A stretch of DNA of 64,000 nucleotides from Sycobia sp. Sy_11 (taxonomy: Eukaryota > Arthropoda > Insecta > Hymenoptera > Epichrysomallidae), in assembly GCA_018907035.1 (NCBI GenBank), contig JACCIC010000001.1, positions 1,527,501 to 1,591,500 on the forward strand, given 5' to 3'. The position numbers were made by a program, and so were the translations under genes. Shown in pieces: positions 23,040-35,629 of the stretch; the first letter of the stretch is position 1; each line of letters begins with the position of its first letter. The notes beneath the pieces are model-generated. The model made no database searches. It worked only from the letters and a program-made list of their open reading frames with translations, and was not told where the DNA came from.

Positions 23040-23977
23040 CAGAGGCTGTGTAGCGGCATAATTCTTTAGAGCAATGAGAGACCGGTACGCTCTCCGGCTT
23101 CCTATTGACAGTCTGCCGCTGAATCTTCTTGCTCGTTCGCTCTTTGCGATCTCTCGAGGAACAGGATGTGCGATGAGCCGCCCTCAGCCAACGAGTCGTT
23201 CTTCCTTCGTTACGAGAAAGTAATCATTTTTTTTCGCATTGAGAATGGAAAACCGAAGACTTTCGAGATTATGAAGCTTATTGTAAAGTAGAGTCTTTTA
23301 ATAGTGGAGCAAGTGCACGAGTGTCCGGCGTCTCTGATTAACTGTATTTTTCTAAAGATTCACAAAGAGCAGAAATTATACGCTGTGGGTTACGTAAAGT
23401 GAATCAATTACTGTTAGAGAGTGATAAGGGAGTGGAAACGATTTCACCGAAACTGTCCAGATAGCGGCACATGTTGAATGCGCACAATGCGTTAATTGGA
23501 TGCAATATGAAACATTCTTTATTTACAAAATTAAATAATATTTATTGCTCAATTTAAAGGATAAATGCAGAGAACTAGAAAAAATATAATAAAAATTATT
23601 AAGAATGGAATATAATTAGTTGCAAAAATTTATTAAATTGAAAATAATAATTACTTAACCAGTTTTGCCATATTCTATTAAAGTATTCTTAATCAAATTA
23701 TCGAATACTGTTAATAATATTTTGTGAAACTGATTCAAGGTTTTATTATTTTTTATACGCTGAATTCTTGTATTTAAATGTGTTTCACCAAGTGTATAGT
23801 GAGTCATCAATTAATTTTATAATTATTTTTATAATTAGGTTTCGTTTATACTAAATTTTGAACTTTTTTATAAAAATACCAATATTTTGTTGAATTATCG
23901 TTTTAGTTATAATTACCATGTTTATACATAAAATCATCAGAAGTGTAATGAATCATCAATAGAGATTTTAGCGTGCG

Positions 23978-23978
<1 letters not shown>

Positions 23979-24042
<64 letters not shown>
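23979..24042. repeat. (TA)n microsatellite
   Basis: TA run of about 60 bp with one C interruption, about 950 bp past the da stop and so perhaps in the 3' UTR. Confidence 0.95.
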
Positions 24043-24044
<2 letters not shown>

Positions 24045-25886
24045 GATACATATAGTTTATGGTATCTACCAAGCAAAAAATTTGTACTAGCGTCTGACTT
24101 GCGTGTACTCAGTGTGGTGCAAATAAGTTTTACCCAGATTTTTACTTAAAATTAATAAATAAAATTAGGCCAACTCATTCAAAGAGGTCTATCTTTAATT
24201 TTTGTTGATTCTTCTTTTAATTTATTTGTTTTTTCCTCCATTCCTGGTAAGCGAGATTGTAATTGCCTTTTTTAGTTTTTTCGATACTTTTTCATTTTTT
24301 ATCTTGATTGAGGGCATCGAGGACTGTTCCATTTTCAATATTAAATTGTAAATTCACAATAAATTCTAATTTTTTAAATTACTTAATGCAAATAGTTTAC
24401 AACTTAAGTGGAAAATTAATTTTTGAAGTAACTGAAATTTATTAAAAATTACTAATACTTTTATTATATTTAATTTTTCTCGTATTGCAAAGCAGCATCA
24501 AAGTTTATATTTAGTATGCTCACTCAAGAAAATAATAATACATCCAGATACAGCATTATATAGTGAAATAATTGCACATCACTAACCTAAAAATCACAAC
24601 TTCAACAATTTGTAGCTTTTGTGGTATAAAAATAAAGTTTGATGCTAATGTGAAAGTTGATTTATACCTTATGAGAATTTCTTTAAAGCAAAGTGTCTCA
24701 AAATAAATCAATTATCACACGCATGTTAAAATATACTGTTACAGACTCACAAGAATACAAAAAATAAAGAATATGAATGTATTATTTTTTATTTTTTGTT
24801 ATATACTATATTATCTGTTCCTGAAGGAAATATTATTTTTCCAACTTAAAATCTGATGATGCACCCAAACTTCAATTGATATTATTTAAAAAACTTAACT
24901 CGCCAGCTATTGGTGCACAATTAATTTTTTGTTTAAAATATTAGTAGCTTGTTTGGAGACAGATGGTTATTATATGTTCATAATACACATGGTCAAAAGT
25001 CAATTATTCACTAACACCATCAGCTTAATGAAATATTAAATATCGAGCATAAATGAAACGTTATATAATTCCAGAATAAATTTGGTGTGGATAAGCACCA
25101 GATAGAATGTGATAGGCAGAGAAAAACATTTTTTGATAATGCAGAAGAATTTAAGATTTTTTGATAATAAGAAGAGTTTTGATCTGTCATACAGTTTTTT
25201 AACAAACTAATATTAGTTTATTCAAAAGACTGTAAGACCAATAAAAGTTTATTTATATTAGTCAATGGAGATAGAATTATTACGTTCCTTTTATTAACTC
25301 TAGCTGTAATGAATATTAAACATATTAACTATAAGTGACTTCACACAGTATGATAAAGCTCGATTACTTGATATATTTTGTGATATTTGCGAGATGTGAA
25401 GGTATTCTGCACTTTCAGTTATATACCCCAACTGGGATTATAACGAAAAGCGGTATTTTTGGTTGAGTAATATTTATCAGATTTCTATCTCATATCTTTA
25501 AATTTGTCATTCTCAGAAGCAATTCGACCATTTGTATTCGAGATTTTGAGATATTTGTGGCTTCGGTGCCCTCGCTGTTACGATCGCTATGAATTTGAAG
25601 CCAGATACTCGCTATTGCGGATTTATTCATGTTCCGGGACATAAGATTTTCTCTCTCTATAATGTTAACTATACGGTGTATATTCCGATATGGGCATCCG
25701 AATTTTCAAATTACATTGTCCATAAAACTACGTTGTGTAGAAAAGACTATATTATTTGACATTACTGAGTTTCTGTAATTCAGTAAATTGATTAAGTTTG
25801 TAATTAGATATTCATGATTTTGTTATATATTATAAAATAATATTTTGCTAAAATTAGTTGTACTTTTTAAAGTATAATTTATTTTG

Positions 25887-25888
<2 letters not shown>

Positions 25889-25940
<52 letters not shown>
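25889..25940. repeat. (TA)n microsatellite
   Basis: About 26 TA repeats. Confidence 0.95.
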
Positions 25941-25943
<3 letters not shown>

Positions 25944-28667
25944 GAATTTTATATTTAACTTTGACAATGTATAACAAATATAGTCATAGCAAAGTTGAGA
26001 ATCAATTTATGAAATTAATTGAAATAATCTCAATTAACATTGATTAAATGTATTTGCACCATGTTGAGTACAGATAAGAGTTCTGCAGCTAATTTATTTA
26101 TTAAAAATAATTAAGGCTTAAAGATTATTCGGCAACATATAAATAATCAGATAACAACAATATAAAGTGGATTAAAATTATGCAAATATTTGTGTCACTA
26201 GTTAAAAAAACAACAAAATTGTCGTTTGACGTAGTTTATTTTAAAAAATATCTATCTTTTTTAAACAAAAAGTTTATTTTTTTCTTATAAATTTTAATCA
26301 TTATTTCTAGACATACAAAATTTCATTCATTTAAAAAATTTCTTTCGTGAAATAGCAATTAAGAATTTAAATATAGTGCTAGAAATTATAACAAAATGAT
26401 AATTTCAATACAAAATATTGTTGTTAGATTCGTCATTTTATAACATGCAATTTGGTAAAACAAAAGTATCGTTCAGAAAATTTGGTATTTGCTTTTCAAC
26501 ATTTGTATATTTTGTAAAAAACTATATAATAGTTTCGATAAAATCGATCCCAATCCCTTATGTGCAAAAGTGGAGGTCGATGTAGAATTAAAAGGCAAGT
26601 TCTGAACAACTTGTCCTATATATTCTTGTTCATAATCAGAATTATACCGATCTCATTCTCCGCGGTATTAAAGAGACACGAGCGCGTGTTAAACATTTTT
26701 TCGTTCCGAACCTAGAACGAGCCAATTTTGTATCTTGGCGTCGGACGTCAGGACTACAAAGTTTAGAGTACTTCTGCATAAACTTCGAAATTATGGACTG
26801 ACAATGTTTCTTTTCCAAAATAAAATATACAAATTCTGATGCAGTTAAAGGAGCGAAAAGACGCACAATGTTTGATTTTGCGATCCCTTATTGCGTTGCT
26901 TGGCGAGGCTGGATTTCTTTTTTACGCGAGAGTTAATTGTACAAAGGCGTTTCCTGAAAATTTCATGGAATTCACTGAAACTCTCCTGGCACGAAAGAAA
27001 AATGAAACAGTTTTATTTTTCGCCTATGATAAAGACAATGGTTTACAGTGTTATGTGTTCCAAATAATAAAAGAGCGAGAACCGTGAAGAATAAGAACTA
27101 AATAAAGCGAAGATAAAATTGAAAACTACCATCGAATAAGTTCAAAACATATCCTGCGCATAATTGTATATATTATATATATAGCAGTGAAGCATGCCTA
27201 ATCGACTATATAATTAAGATTAAAAAGTTGCCACAGACGGTTAGGAATTGCCTAATCATTTTCATTATTAGGATTACCATTATTTTATTATTATGAACTG
27301 CTAGATGTTAATTTACGATTATTTTATTACTTTATAATTATTCTCTAAGAGAAGGAAATCTTTCGTGATTATATATATATACATGTTTGTTTTTGAAGGA
27401 AAATATAGCAATGTACGTTTGCAACACGATTACAGACTCGAGAAGTCAAGCTATGTGTTCCAGTTGCTATAGAGCACTGACATTATTTAACATTTAAATT
27501 CATTCATTCTTCTATGTCAATTACGCATTTGTTGTGTTTTCTTTCAAAAGTATAAAACTACGTGTGCAGTATCTGTTTTTACGTACCATTTTCTTTCATG
27601 TAACGTCCACCATGTAAGCTCATATAGATGCGGATTTATATTTTCGAAATCATTTTGTGATATAATGATAAAAAAGTGACGTTAGCCGCACGCCTCATCT
27701 GGGGCTTGCAATTATTAGTTGGGTAATTGGATTTTAAAGTGATATATTCTGTTATTTTTTTTTTAAATTTTGATTATGTTTGTTTCTAACTCAGACTATA
27801 TTGAGAACGACTAAGTTTATCGGTTTTTTTTTTGTAAAAATTATACAGCAATATTCGAATTTCTTTTTATCTGTGAAACTATAATTTAGTGCAGCTTGAT
27901 AACCAAAATATATATTGAATAAAAGAAATTTTAGTAGATAATTTCGATATTTTGTTAGCGAAAATGGTCATATACATTTATTTAATGACTTTTGCGCATG
28001 AGACGCATATAATGAAATCGTAGCAATTTTAGCGCGTGGGGTGTATTATACCTCGTAAACATTCTAATTGTATATAGAGTAATTTTTTATTAAATAAAAA
28101 CTGTGTTATATTATAGAAATGATGTAGTTTATCATGCAAAATGCAAAAAAAAACTTAGAGAAAGCGTTCCACTATTTTATTATTATATTAGAGATTCTTG
28201 TCTACCTTATTTTTTGGCTTCTATATATAAAAAATCTCTTTTTCGTTGCGTATACTTGGAAGATTCCCATCGACAAAGGGAAAAAACGTGTTTTTATTTT
28301 CTTTAGCATTAATTATATAAACTGTAAATATTATTTCAGTGGAATTACCCTCCTCTTATGTGGAAAAAAATGAAGAAGTATACCTACACTGAATGTTGAT
28401 CAAGATGATTTACTTGAAAATAAAGTTTAGTTTTAGTGTCCTGATCATTGAATGTTAAAAAAGGATAAAGTAAGAAATATTTGTGATGTTATTATACTTG
28501 TCGTGTTTGCCATGCTCGAGTGCGAGGATTTCCTTCTCCGTCCTATATTTTTCATTTACATTGTTTATTTATTCATTACACTTTTAAAAATTTTATTATA
28601 AAATTATTAATACTTTGACGATTACTTCTTCCCCCCAATAGAACGACTACAAAATAAAAAGACTACA

Positions 28668-28671
<4 letters not shown>

Positions 28672-28733
<62 letters not shown>
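28672..28733. repeat. (TA)n microsatellite
   Basis: About 30 TA repeats. Confidence 0.95.
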
Positions 28734-28735
<2 letters not shown>

Positions 28736-29975
28736 GACGTCTCAGTGGCAATGATGTATTATATTCTATATATCGAACGAGAAGTCGTGCGACTTCGTAT
28801 ACCCATAAGTATTCAAACGTATTGCTGAAGTTCCTCTGTAACATCTGAAAGCGAGGCGATTCGAGAATCGGCTCTCCCGCATCGGCGCGTTCATATAACT
28901 ATTTTCGGTCTATCTCCGTGAGGGCTGTTTTTTTCTCAACGAGCAAAATGGTACATTATATAATAAACTCGGGCTAGATTTTATCGAAGAGCTTATATAC
29001 ACAAATTTTCCGTTATTTTGCATTTTTCTTCGAGTAACTCGCTTTAGGAAATATACAATTGTATTATATATACTTGATTACTTTTACGCATTTTTTTTCT
29101 TTACAGTTGTCACGATAATCGCGTGTATCTGCAATCGTATACTTTTGACTGCTTAAGTTTATTTTTGTCTGACAAATCATTTGACTTATTTGCCCGAAAA
29201 TCTAAATACCATAACGAATCTATCTATTGCTTGACGAATCCGCCAAAGAATATAAAGCCTTGAAATAATGCTATTTTTGTTTTATGTATATGTTAAATTT
29301 GAGAAAACAACAACCAGTGAATAATTGAAGCTTGCGCGTTAAAAAAATAGCATTGATTTCGACGACAATTTTGACTTTGTCAAATAATAGAGAAATAGAG
29401 AAATGCTTGTAAACGGAGACATCTACGATAAGATCTAGTTCAACGAGCTTACCAGGCTATTTGTAAAGAATGAATAGAAACAAAAAAAAAAAGAAAAAGA
29501 AATTACACGAAAAGATAGATTATAAGAATAAAAATAAAATTATGAACTGGAATCGTCGTTGCTGGCTCGCGAAACCATATATTTTACATATATTTCTGAT
29601 GCATTCGGCGATCTCATATGAAGACGCCAGAGAGAATCGATCTCGTCGATCAACGGATAATGTAATAACTACAATGGTTATGAGAGCTCTCGAGGACTTC
29701 CGCGTCAGGACAATAACGTCGGTTGCGACCTCGTTCAACAATAATTAATTGTAATTGTGTATATCTCTGTTCTTCTACATACATACGCGCAGGCACACAC
29801 GCACACGCACACGCACATACAGAGCAAGGCGATATTATAATATGAACAGAGAAAAAATCAGAGAAAGGGTACAATAATAAAGCTGCTGAAAAATTTGTAC
29901 ATTATAGAAAAAGGTTGAGTTTATCAGGCATAATAAATACTATTATTATAATCATAGTAATATGCATTATTACTT

Positions 29976-30063
29976 TTATTATGATTATTATTATTACTTA
30001 AAACTATTATTATTATTATTATTATTATTTATCATCATCATCATTATCATCATCATCATCATT

Positions 30064-30113
<50 letters not shown>

Positions 30114-30170
30114 TATTATTATTATTATTATCATTATTTTATTATTTTATTATTCTATTAGTTTATTATT
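29976..30170. repeat. ATT/ATC trinucleotide repeat
   Basis: About 190 bp made almost wholly of ATT and ATC triplets, with a pure ATC block in the centre and ATT blocks on both sides, as expected when ATC units spread inside an ATT tract. Confidence 0.95.
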
Positions 30171-30520
30171 ATATTAATTATGATTACAGTGCGTCCAATA
30201 TATGCGGATATGGCGCAAAATTTAATGACGATAAAATACTTTTGTAAAAGAACTTGCGTGACGAAGATTTGCGAAGGTAATCATGTAAAATAATAACGAC
30301 TATAAATACGTCTTAAGCTCAGTCTATAAACTAGACTCGTCGACAATTTTAGATAGTTCAAGTGCGTGGATGAAAGAAAGCGAGAGAGAGTGAGAGAGGG
30401 TAAGATACCAGAGAAAGTAGGAACAGAGGGGGGGGGGCGAAAGTGTACGATGGATTAAAAAACAAATCAGAGTATATTGCATAAGTAAAACAGATCAAAC
30501 GAAACAAAATGCAGCATAAC

Positions 30521-30558
<38 letters not shown>

Positions 30559-30782
30559 AAAGAGCGAATGAATGCGGTGAATGTACGTGTGATATCGTCA
30601 ATGTAAGAAAAAGAAGCAAATGGATGGATGGTTCTTTAGAAACAAATGTTCGATTGACCAATCCGCCAAATCCGGCCCGTGCGAGAACTATTTACATAAT
30701 GTATAGGTGCGAGACAGTGCGAGGCAATGCGACAGCAAAGGCGATAAATATGGGTTCGAATATGAAGGAATTTTCAAGCAAA

Positions 30783-30787
<5 letters not shown>

Positions 30788-30836
<49 letters not shown>
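30788..30836. repeat. (TA)n microsatellite
   Basis: About 24 TA repeats. Confidence 0.95.
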
Positions 30837-30837
<1 letters not shown>

Positions 30838-31213
30838 CGCGTATCAGTGGCTATGTTGCTTTTCTCTCACATGGTCACACAACAAAATTAACAACAATCT
30901 TTACACGAGATACACATGCGAATGCGTAAAATAAAATGAAAACAGGCACCATACGGATACTGGCAAAAATATATAAAAAACGCGTAAAGGGAGATTCGAT
31001 TGTGAAAGAAAAATGTTTAATTACCACTAGTAATATTATTATCACTAATAACATAATAAATGTGCCATTTTTCCAGATGCTTAGAATTTTATTTGTTTTA
31101 TCCCTTTTAAACTTTTCGTTAAGACCTTGTATCCTAAGTTTCATACAATGATATAATTAAGTAACCTAATCATTAAAAAATTATCTCAAAATTAATATAT
31201 TATTAAGATAAAT

Positions 31214-31345
31214 AATAGTACATTGTGACACAAGGGAGCCAAATAGGTGTTTTCCGACGAGGGTATGTTTGCCGCCCGAGCGAAGCAAAGGCATCAAATT
31301 ACCCGAGTCCGAAAACGCCTTTGTTCCCGTGTGTCACATACTATT
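31214..31345. repeat. Imperfect hairpin, MITE-like inverted repeat
   Basis: Outer arms AATAGTA and TACTATT (31214-31220, 31339-31345) are exact complements. Next come TGTGACAC and GTGTCACA (31224-31231, 31331-31338), then partly matched inner arms containing AGGTGTTTTCCGACGAGGGTA against its diverged complement. The centre is CpG-rich (CCGCCCGAGCGAAGC). The whole 132 bp can fold back on itself. No coding capacity; possibly a foldback element. Confidence 0.75.
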
Positions 31346-31701
31346 TTCCCGTACGAGAGCGCTTTCTGTTCTTCAAAGAAAGGCACAAAACATTGAATAA
31401 CAAACTCACAGAATTAATCAATGTCACACCCCCTCTGTGTTAGTCATGCTTATACAGAGCGAGCAAATATAATATCTAAAGGTACAGATGATACTCGCTC
31501 CGAAATAAGTTGCCCTAACATAAAATGTAATTCGTTTATTTGAATTTTATAACATTAATTTAAATGATTTCCTCTTATTTGGAAATTGATGTTAAGTATG
31601 TTAAGAAGAGATGTAGGATCAGGAGACGGGGAGCAGAGGGCGCAACCCCCCTTCTTTTAAAAGAAATAAGAATAATCAATTGAAGATTATAAGTCTGTTA
31701 A

Positions 31702-34700
31702 CCTTTAGACTGCCGGGATTTGAAAGAGAATATCGCCCTCAGAAAACTGGTATATAAGGTATCTTATATCAACGATTGATCATACACAAAGTGTCGATTT
31801 GATTTTCCGGCAAGGAACGGAACTGCTAATGTTAAAAATTTCAAATTTTAAAAATATTATTTTTTAATGGTAAAAAGTACTTCTTTCTTCATAATAATAT
31901 TATATAAGTTAGATTTATCGATTTAGTTAACTATTTAAAGTATTTTAAAGGGTTGTTAGTAAAATTTTAGGGGTTGTTTTGAAGATATTTCACCCCTTTA
32001 GACACGGTTTTCAAGTTTCATTTATTTTGTAATACTACTACATATTTCCAGAGTATTTTTTGACTCCGAATCCAATGATTAAATTATAATAAGTCCAAAA
32101 ACCATCCCTAAAATAGGGTACTCATCGCCAACTACCCCTTTTATCTCGCGTCAACGATTACGAAACACCCTCCTCTTTTGAGCGCGGGCTTGGGACCGAC
32201 TGTTGCAGAGTTATGTTTCTTTTTTTTTGTTTTTTTTTTATTTGTTGTACTTTTTTTTATTTTTTATTCTTTTTTTGTTTTTTTTTTATGTTTTTTTGGT
32301 AATATTATACAGATTTTAAATACTTTGGTGTAAGAATTCTAACTTATGGTAAAGATTCTTTAGTGTGAAAAATTTAAAACAAGGTTCAATACATAGAGCT
32401 TTAGAACATATTGAACACTCATATGTAGATCGGGACTTTTTGTTGAGCATATGACATAAAGCACATTGACATGGTAATGGTTTATCGCTCTTTTCAGATT
32501 TAATTTTTCTAAGAAAATGGCGACCGTTTAGTCGAATTCCAGGTGCAAGAGATAGGGTTGGAACTTTTTCAATGTCTAGTTTTAGAATTTCTCTCACTAC
32601 GCTCAATCGAAAATCGGGGAATGAAATTTCAGTTGTAGTCAACATCTCGTATAATTTATAAGAATTCGTCAACATCAAGTCAAGAAGATGAAAAAATAGA
32701 TTTCTATACCATTTCATACATTTTCGGATTGTCTCTGTCATAGACAACTGTCTGTCGATATCATCAACTTTACCCATATTTTTGTTATAGTCATGAATAC
32801 AACTTGGTTTCATAATATCTTCATTAGTTTTATAATGTTTTTTTACCAGTGGCACAGTACTTAAATTCGTGAATACTTGTCAAAACATAAACTTCTTTTT
32901 TATCCATCCATTTGATCACCATCCAACTATCGGTGTGAGCAACTTGTGTTTCACCACGATTCAACTTCGAGTCAAGAGTAGGTATTCCTTTTCGATTCTT
33001 TTTCACAGTTCCACAAAGGCCAGTTTCTTTATCGTAGAGATATTCCGCAAGTTGTGGTGAAGTGTACCAATTATCAGTGAATAATTGACGTCGTACATTA
33101 CAATAAGGTTGCATAAGATGTGCAACAATGTCACCAGAAACGCCTAAATCAAATTTATTATAATCAGTGTCTGCACCAGTGTATACAATAAAATCTAAAA
33201 GAAAATCTGTGTCACAATCTACTAATTCAAATAACTTCAGTCCAAATCGTTTTCTTTTCAAAGGTAAGAACTGTTTGAACTTAAGCCTTCCTTTCCACAA
33301 GACTAAGCTTTCGTCTATACAAAGTTTTTTACCTGGAATAATTGTGCTAGAAAATTTTTTTTCAAATAATCAATCACTGGTTTAATTTTTTTCAAAGGGT
33401 GGTTAGAAACCTCTAAATTATTAGAAAAATGAAGATATCTTAAAATTTGAAGATATCGGTTTCGGGGCATAGTTTCGCCAAATATTGGAGTACAGAACAA
33501 TGGATCCTGGCTCCAATAGTGATTCAATTGTCCTTTTACAACATGGCCCATATTTATTGACAAAGCAATAAATATCCATAGTTCATCTTCAGTCAAATCA
33601 GTCCATGGTTTCATGTTTTTTCGAGTTGCCTCAGGATTTTGCTCTTGAAATAGGTTTGTTTGTTCTACAATAAGGTTTAAAAGAAATGGGTCTAAAATAT
33701 ATTTAAAACATTCTAATGTTGTTATTTTATTTATTGACACTTCAGGACGTAGTTGAGCTTTGTCAGGAAAATCTTTTATCGACGGATAAAAATAAGGATC
33801 AAAGTATACATCAGGTGCTTCGTAGTCATCATTTGGGATATCATTTGAATCAATATCACTCACAATGCCTCTATCTCTAACATCTTCTTCAGGCTATGAT
33901 TCTCCACTACTCCAAACATTGTTTTCTACATTCATTGTATTATGCAGTTTGTATAATAAGAAATAAAACGAAAAAAATACTGTATTTTTAATAAAAAATA
34001 TCTAAATTCAATAAATTTGGAGTTCAATCTCCTAGTTTTCTTATGCAAGAGAATAATTTATAAATTTATTTCTGATTCACTATGTTAATTTTTCATAAAA
34101 ATTATTTTATGAAAATAAATCTATTTATAAGCCACATGCAAACAAAGTAACATATTTTTTCAAAAAAACCTAAGATGAAAGCATCATAAATATGGGAGAG
34201 AGGGAGGGAGGGCGGGGCGGGGGGGGGGTTGAAGTGAAAAAAATAAATTCAGTAACTAAAATTTTTATCAAAATAATAAAATATATTACGTTGATAATTT
34301 TAGATATTTGCAAACAAAGCAACGCATTTTTTTGAAACAAAAATAATACAAATGGTAGTACAAGGTATAGAACGGGTAAATAAGGGTAAAGAAGGGTTGA
34401 AAGGGGTGGGGAGAGATAAATTTATATTAAATTGTATTTGATTGTAGTAACAAAAACTTTTTTGAAAGTATATTTCGTTGCAATTATGGTCAGATCGATA
34501 AAAAGAAAAAACCGCTTGTGTAAAGTAAAAATGATAGTTTTAAGGGATGTCGAGTGGGTGAAAAGGGGTGTAAAGGGGTAAATTTATCTTAAATGGTTGT
34601 AAAAAGTAAAAATTCTATTAAGGTTATGCATATTTTAGTCTAAAAATAAAGATTGAAGAAGTTTTTTTGTTGCGTCAAAATATTGATTTTCCGGCAGTCT

Positions 34701-34705
34701 AAAGG
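31702..34705 (-). mobile_element. piggyBac-type DNA transposon, about 3.0 kb
   Basis: The ends CCTTTAGACTGCCGG (31702-31716) and CCGGCAGTCTAAAGG (34691-34705) are perfect 15-bp inverted repeats, each directly bordered by TTAA (31698-31701 and 34706-34709), the obligatory piggyBac target duplication. Inside is a broken minus-strand piggyBac transposase gene. A subterminal motif, GATTTTCCGGCA, lies near both ends: inside the left end (about 31810) and overlapping the right inverted repeat. The intact ends mean that it could in principle still be recognised by a related active transposase; its own gene is dead. Confidence 0.95.
32316..33935 (-). pseudogene. piggyBac transposase, disrupted (one stop, two frameshifts)
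   Basis: The reading frame starts at an ATG at 33933-33935, meets an in-frame TAG 13 codons on, then runs DYEAPDVYFDPYFYPS and the DDE_Tnp_1_7-type core. A frameshift falls in the eight-A run near 33354-33361 (minus strand) and a second near 32866. The catalytic Asp positions are all visible: VDCDTDF (first), FTDNWYTSP (second) and GKVDDIDRQL (third and fourth). A C-terminal Cys-rich RING-like zone, CQCALCHML to CSICSKALC, closes the protein. The total length, about 540 codons, is near the family norm (roughly 550-600). The few lesions in a full-length frame suggest a relatively recent death. Confidence 0.95.
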
Positions 34706-34709
34706 TTAA

Positions 34710-35243
34710 TAATCCAAATTTAAAAAAATTTGATAACATAATAAATAAAATTAAAAATTAAAACTATTAAAAAAAAAGAATGTAGATAATTTGTAATACT
34801 TACAAAACATTATAAGAATTTTTATAAGAAATTTCACATAGAATATAAATTTTTTTTATTTAAAAATCTCGAATACTTAACTCAAAATGCAAAAAAAGTT
34901 TGAGCCCGCGGTCGAGTGGCGCTTATGTCTAAAGATCGTAAATGCCAGATGTTACGCAGGCACGGAAAACAGAATCTTATCCGACTACACGGTTTCGTTC
35001 ATTCCCTTTTCCTCCCAAGGGAGGAAAAGTAAAATTCTGTATTCTGATTGGTGGGGAAGCGGTCATGAACACTTTTTCTCCCTAAGGAGGAAATGAAGTA
35101 TTTTGCTCCCTCTAGACAACTGCAGAAAATCGTATTTTGCGTCCCGAGTACGGGGAAACGTATAACGAGGTTTTTAATTCTAAATATTGATAAATTCTCA
35201 AAAATTTATGTCTAAAAGAAATCATTTTATCTTCTCAAATTAA
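34710..35243. other. Unassigned stretch with a perfect palindrome
   Basis: No gene is recognised. At 35006-35029 the 11-bp arms CTTTTCCTCCC and GGGAGGAAAAG flank AA and could form a hairpin. A related smaller TCTCCCTAAGGAGGAAA lies at about 35077. The function is unknown. Confidence 0.5.
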
Positions 35244-35610
35244 TGTGGGAATATACCGGAGCGCGTGACCACGCTAATGACGGGAAAACCCTAAATAGTT
35301 ACGGCGTGGAGACTCCCCGCTCCCACTTCCTTCTACTTTCTGTTCTAACGCGCAAATTGTTCTCCGACTGATGCTGCTCCAAAGCTCAGGAGAAGGGGAA
35401 GAAGGGCCATGTCTATTAATAGACGGAAGAACTATCGCAGTGACACTTTCTGAGGGACCAGTTGCCGTGCAGAGGCATAGCTAGATGGAAGAAATGAACG
35501 TTAAAGTTCTACTATATCTGCAATTCTGAATAAATAGTTTGTTTCAATTAAAATTCGGATACCCATTTATTTACTTGTATCGCATGATCCTTTATTTTAT
35601 TCTTACAACA
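35244..35610 (+). mobile_element. 5' LTR of a retrotransposon (367 bp)
   Basis: The segment begins TGTGGGAA and ends TTACAACA, the usual TG...CA limits, and carries AATAAA at 35529-35534. One base later lies an 18-base match to a tRNA primer site. The start is chosen by the TGT and is less certain than the end. No second copy was seen in the window, so the element is truncated. It is not clear which LTR superfamily it belongs to. Confidence 0.75.
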
Positions 35611-35611
35611 G

Positions 35612-35629
35612 TTGGGGCTCGTCCGGGAT
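35612..35629 (+). promoter_or_regulatory. Primer binding site, tRNA-Pro type
   Basis: TTGGGGCTCGTCCGGGAT matches the 18-base complement of the tRNA-Pro 3' end at 17 of 18 positions (the second base differs). Retrotransposons and retroviruses use such a site to prime minus-strand DNA synthesis. It sits one base after the LTR end. Confidence 0.85.

Larger units (their letters stand above)
23040..31213 (+). other. da 3' UTR and AT-rich intergenic sequence
   Basis: No coding gene could be supported. The first part must be the da 3' UTR; AATAAA-like signals occur at several places so the poly(A) site cannot be fixed. Microsatellites include (TA)n at 23979-24042, 25889-25940, 28672-28733 and 30788-30836, an ATT/ATC tract at about 29976-30170 and (GA)n at about 30522-30555. 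An 82-codon open frame at 26839-27087 has no recognisable domain. Confidence 0.6.

Noticed and set aside
26839..27087. 82-codon open frame downstream of da
   Set aside because: No recognised domain and no flanking splice or promoter signs; probably chance.
29962..30177. Poly-isoleucine open frame
   Set aside because: Translation of the ATT/ATC microsatellite.
35612..35629. tRNA-Pro gene
   Set aside because: Only the 18-base 3' complement is present with no cloverleaf around it, so it is a primer binding site.
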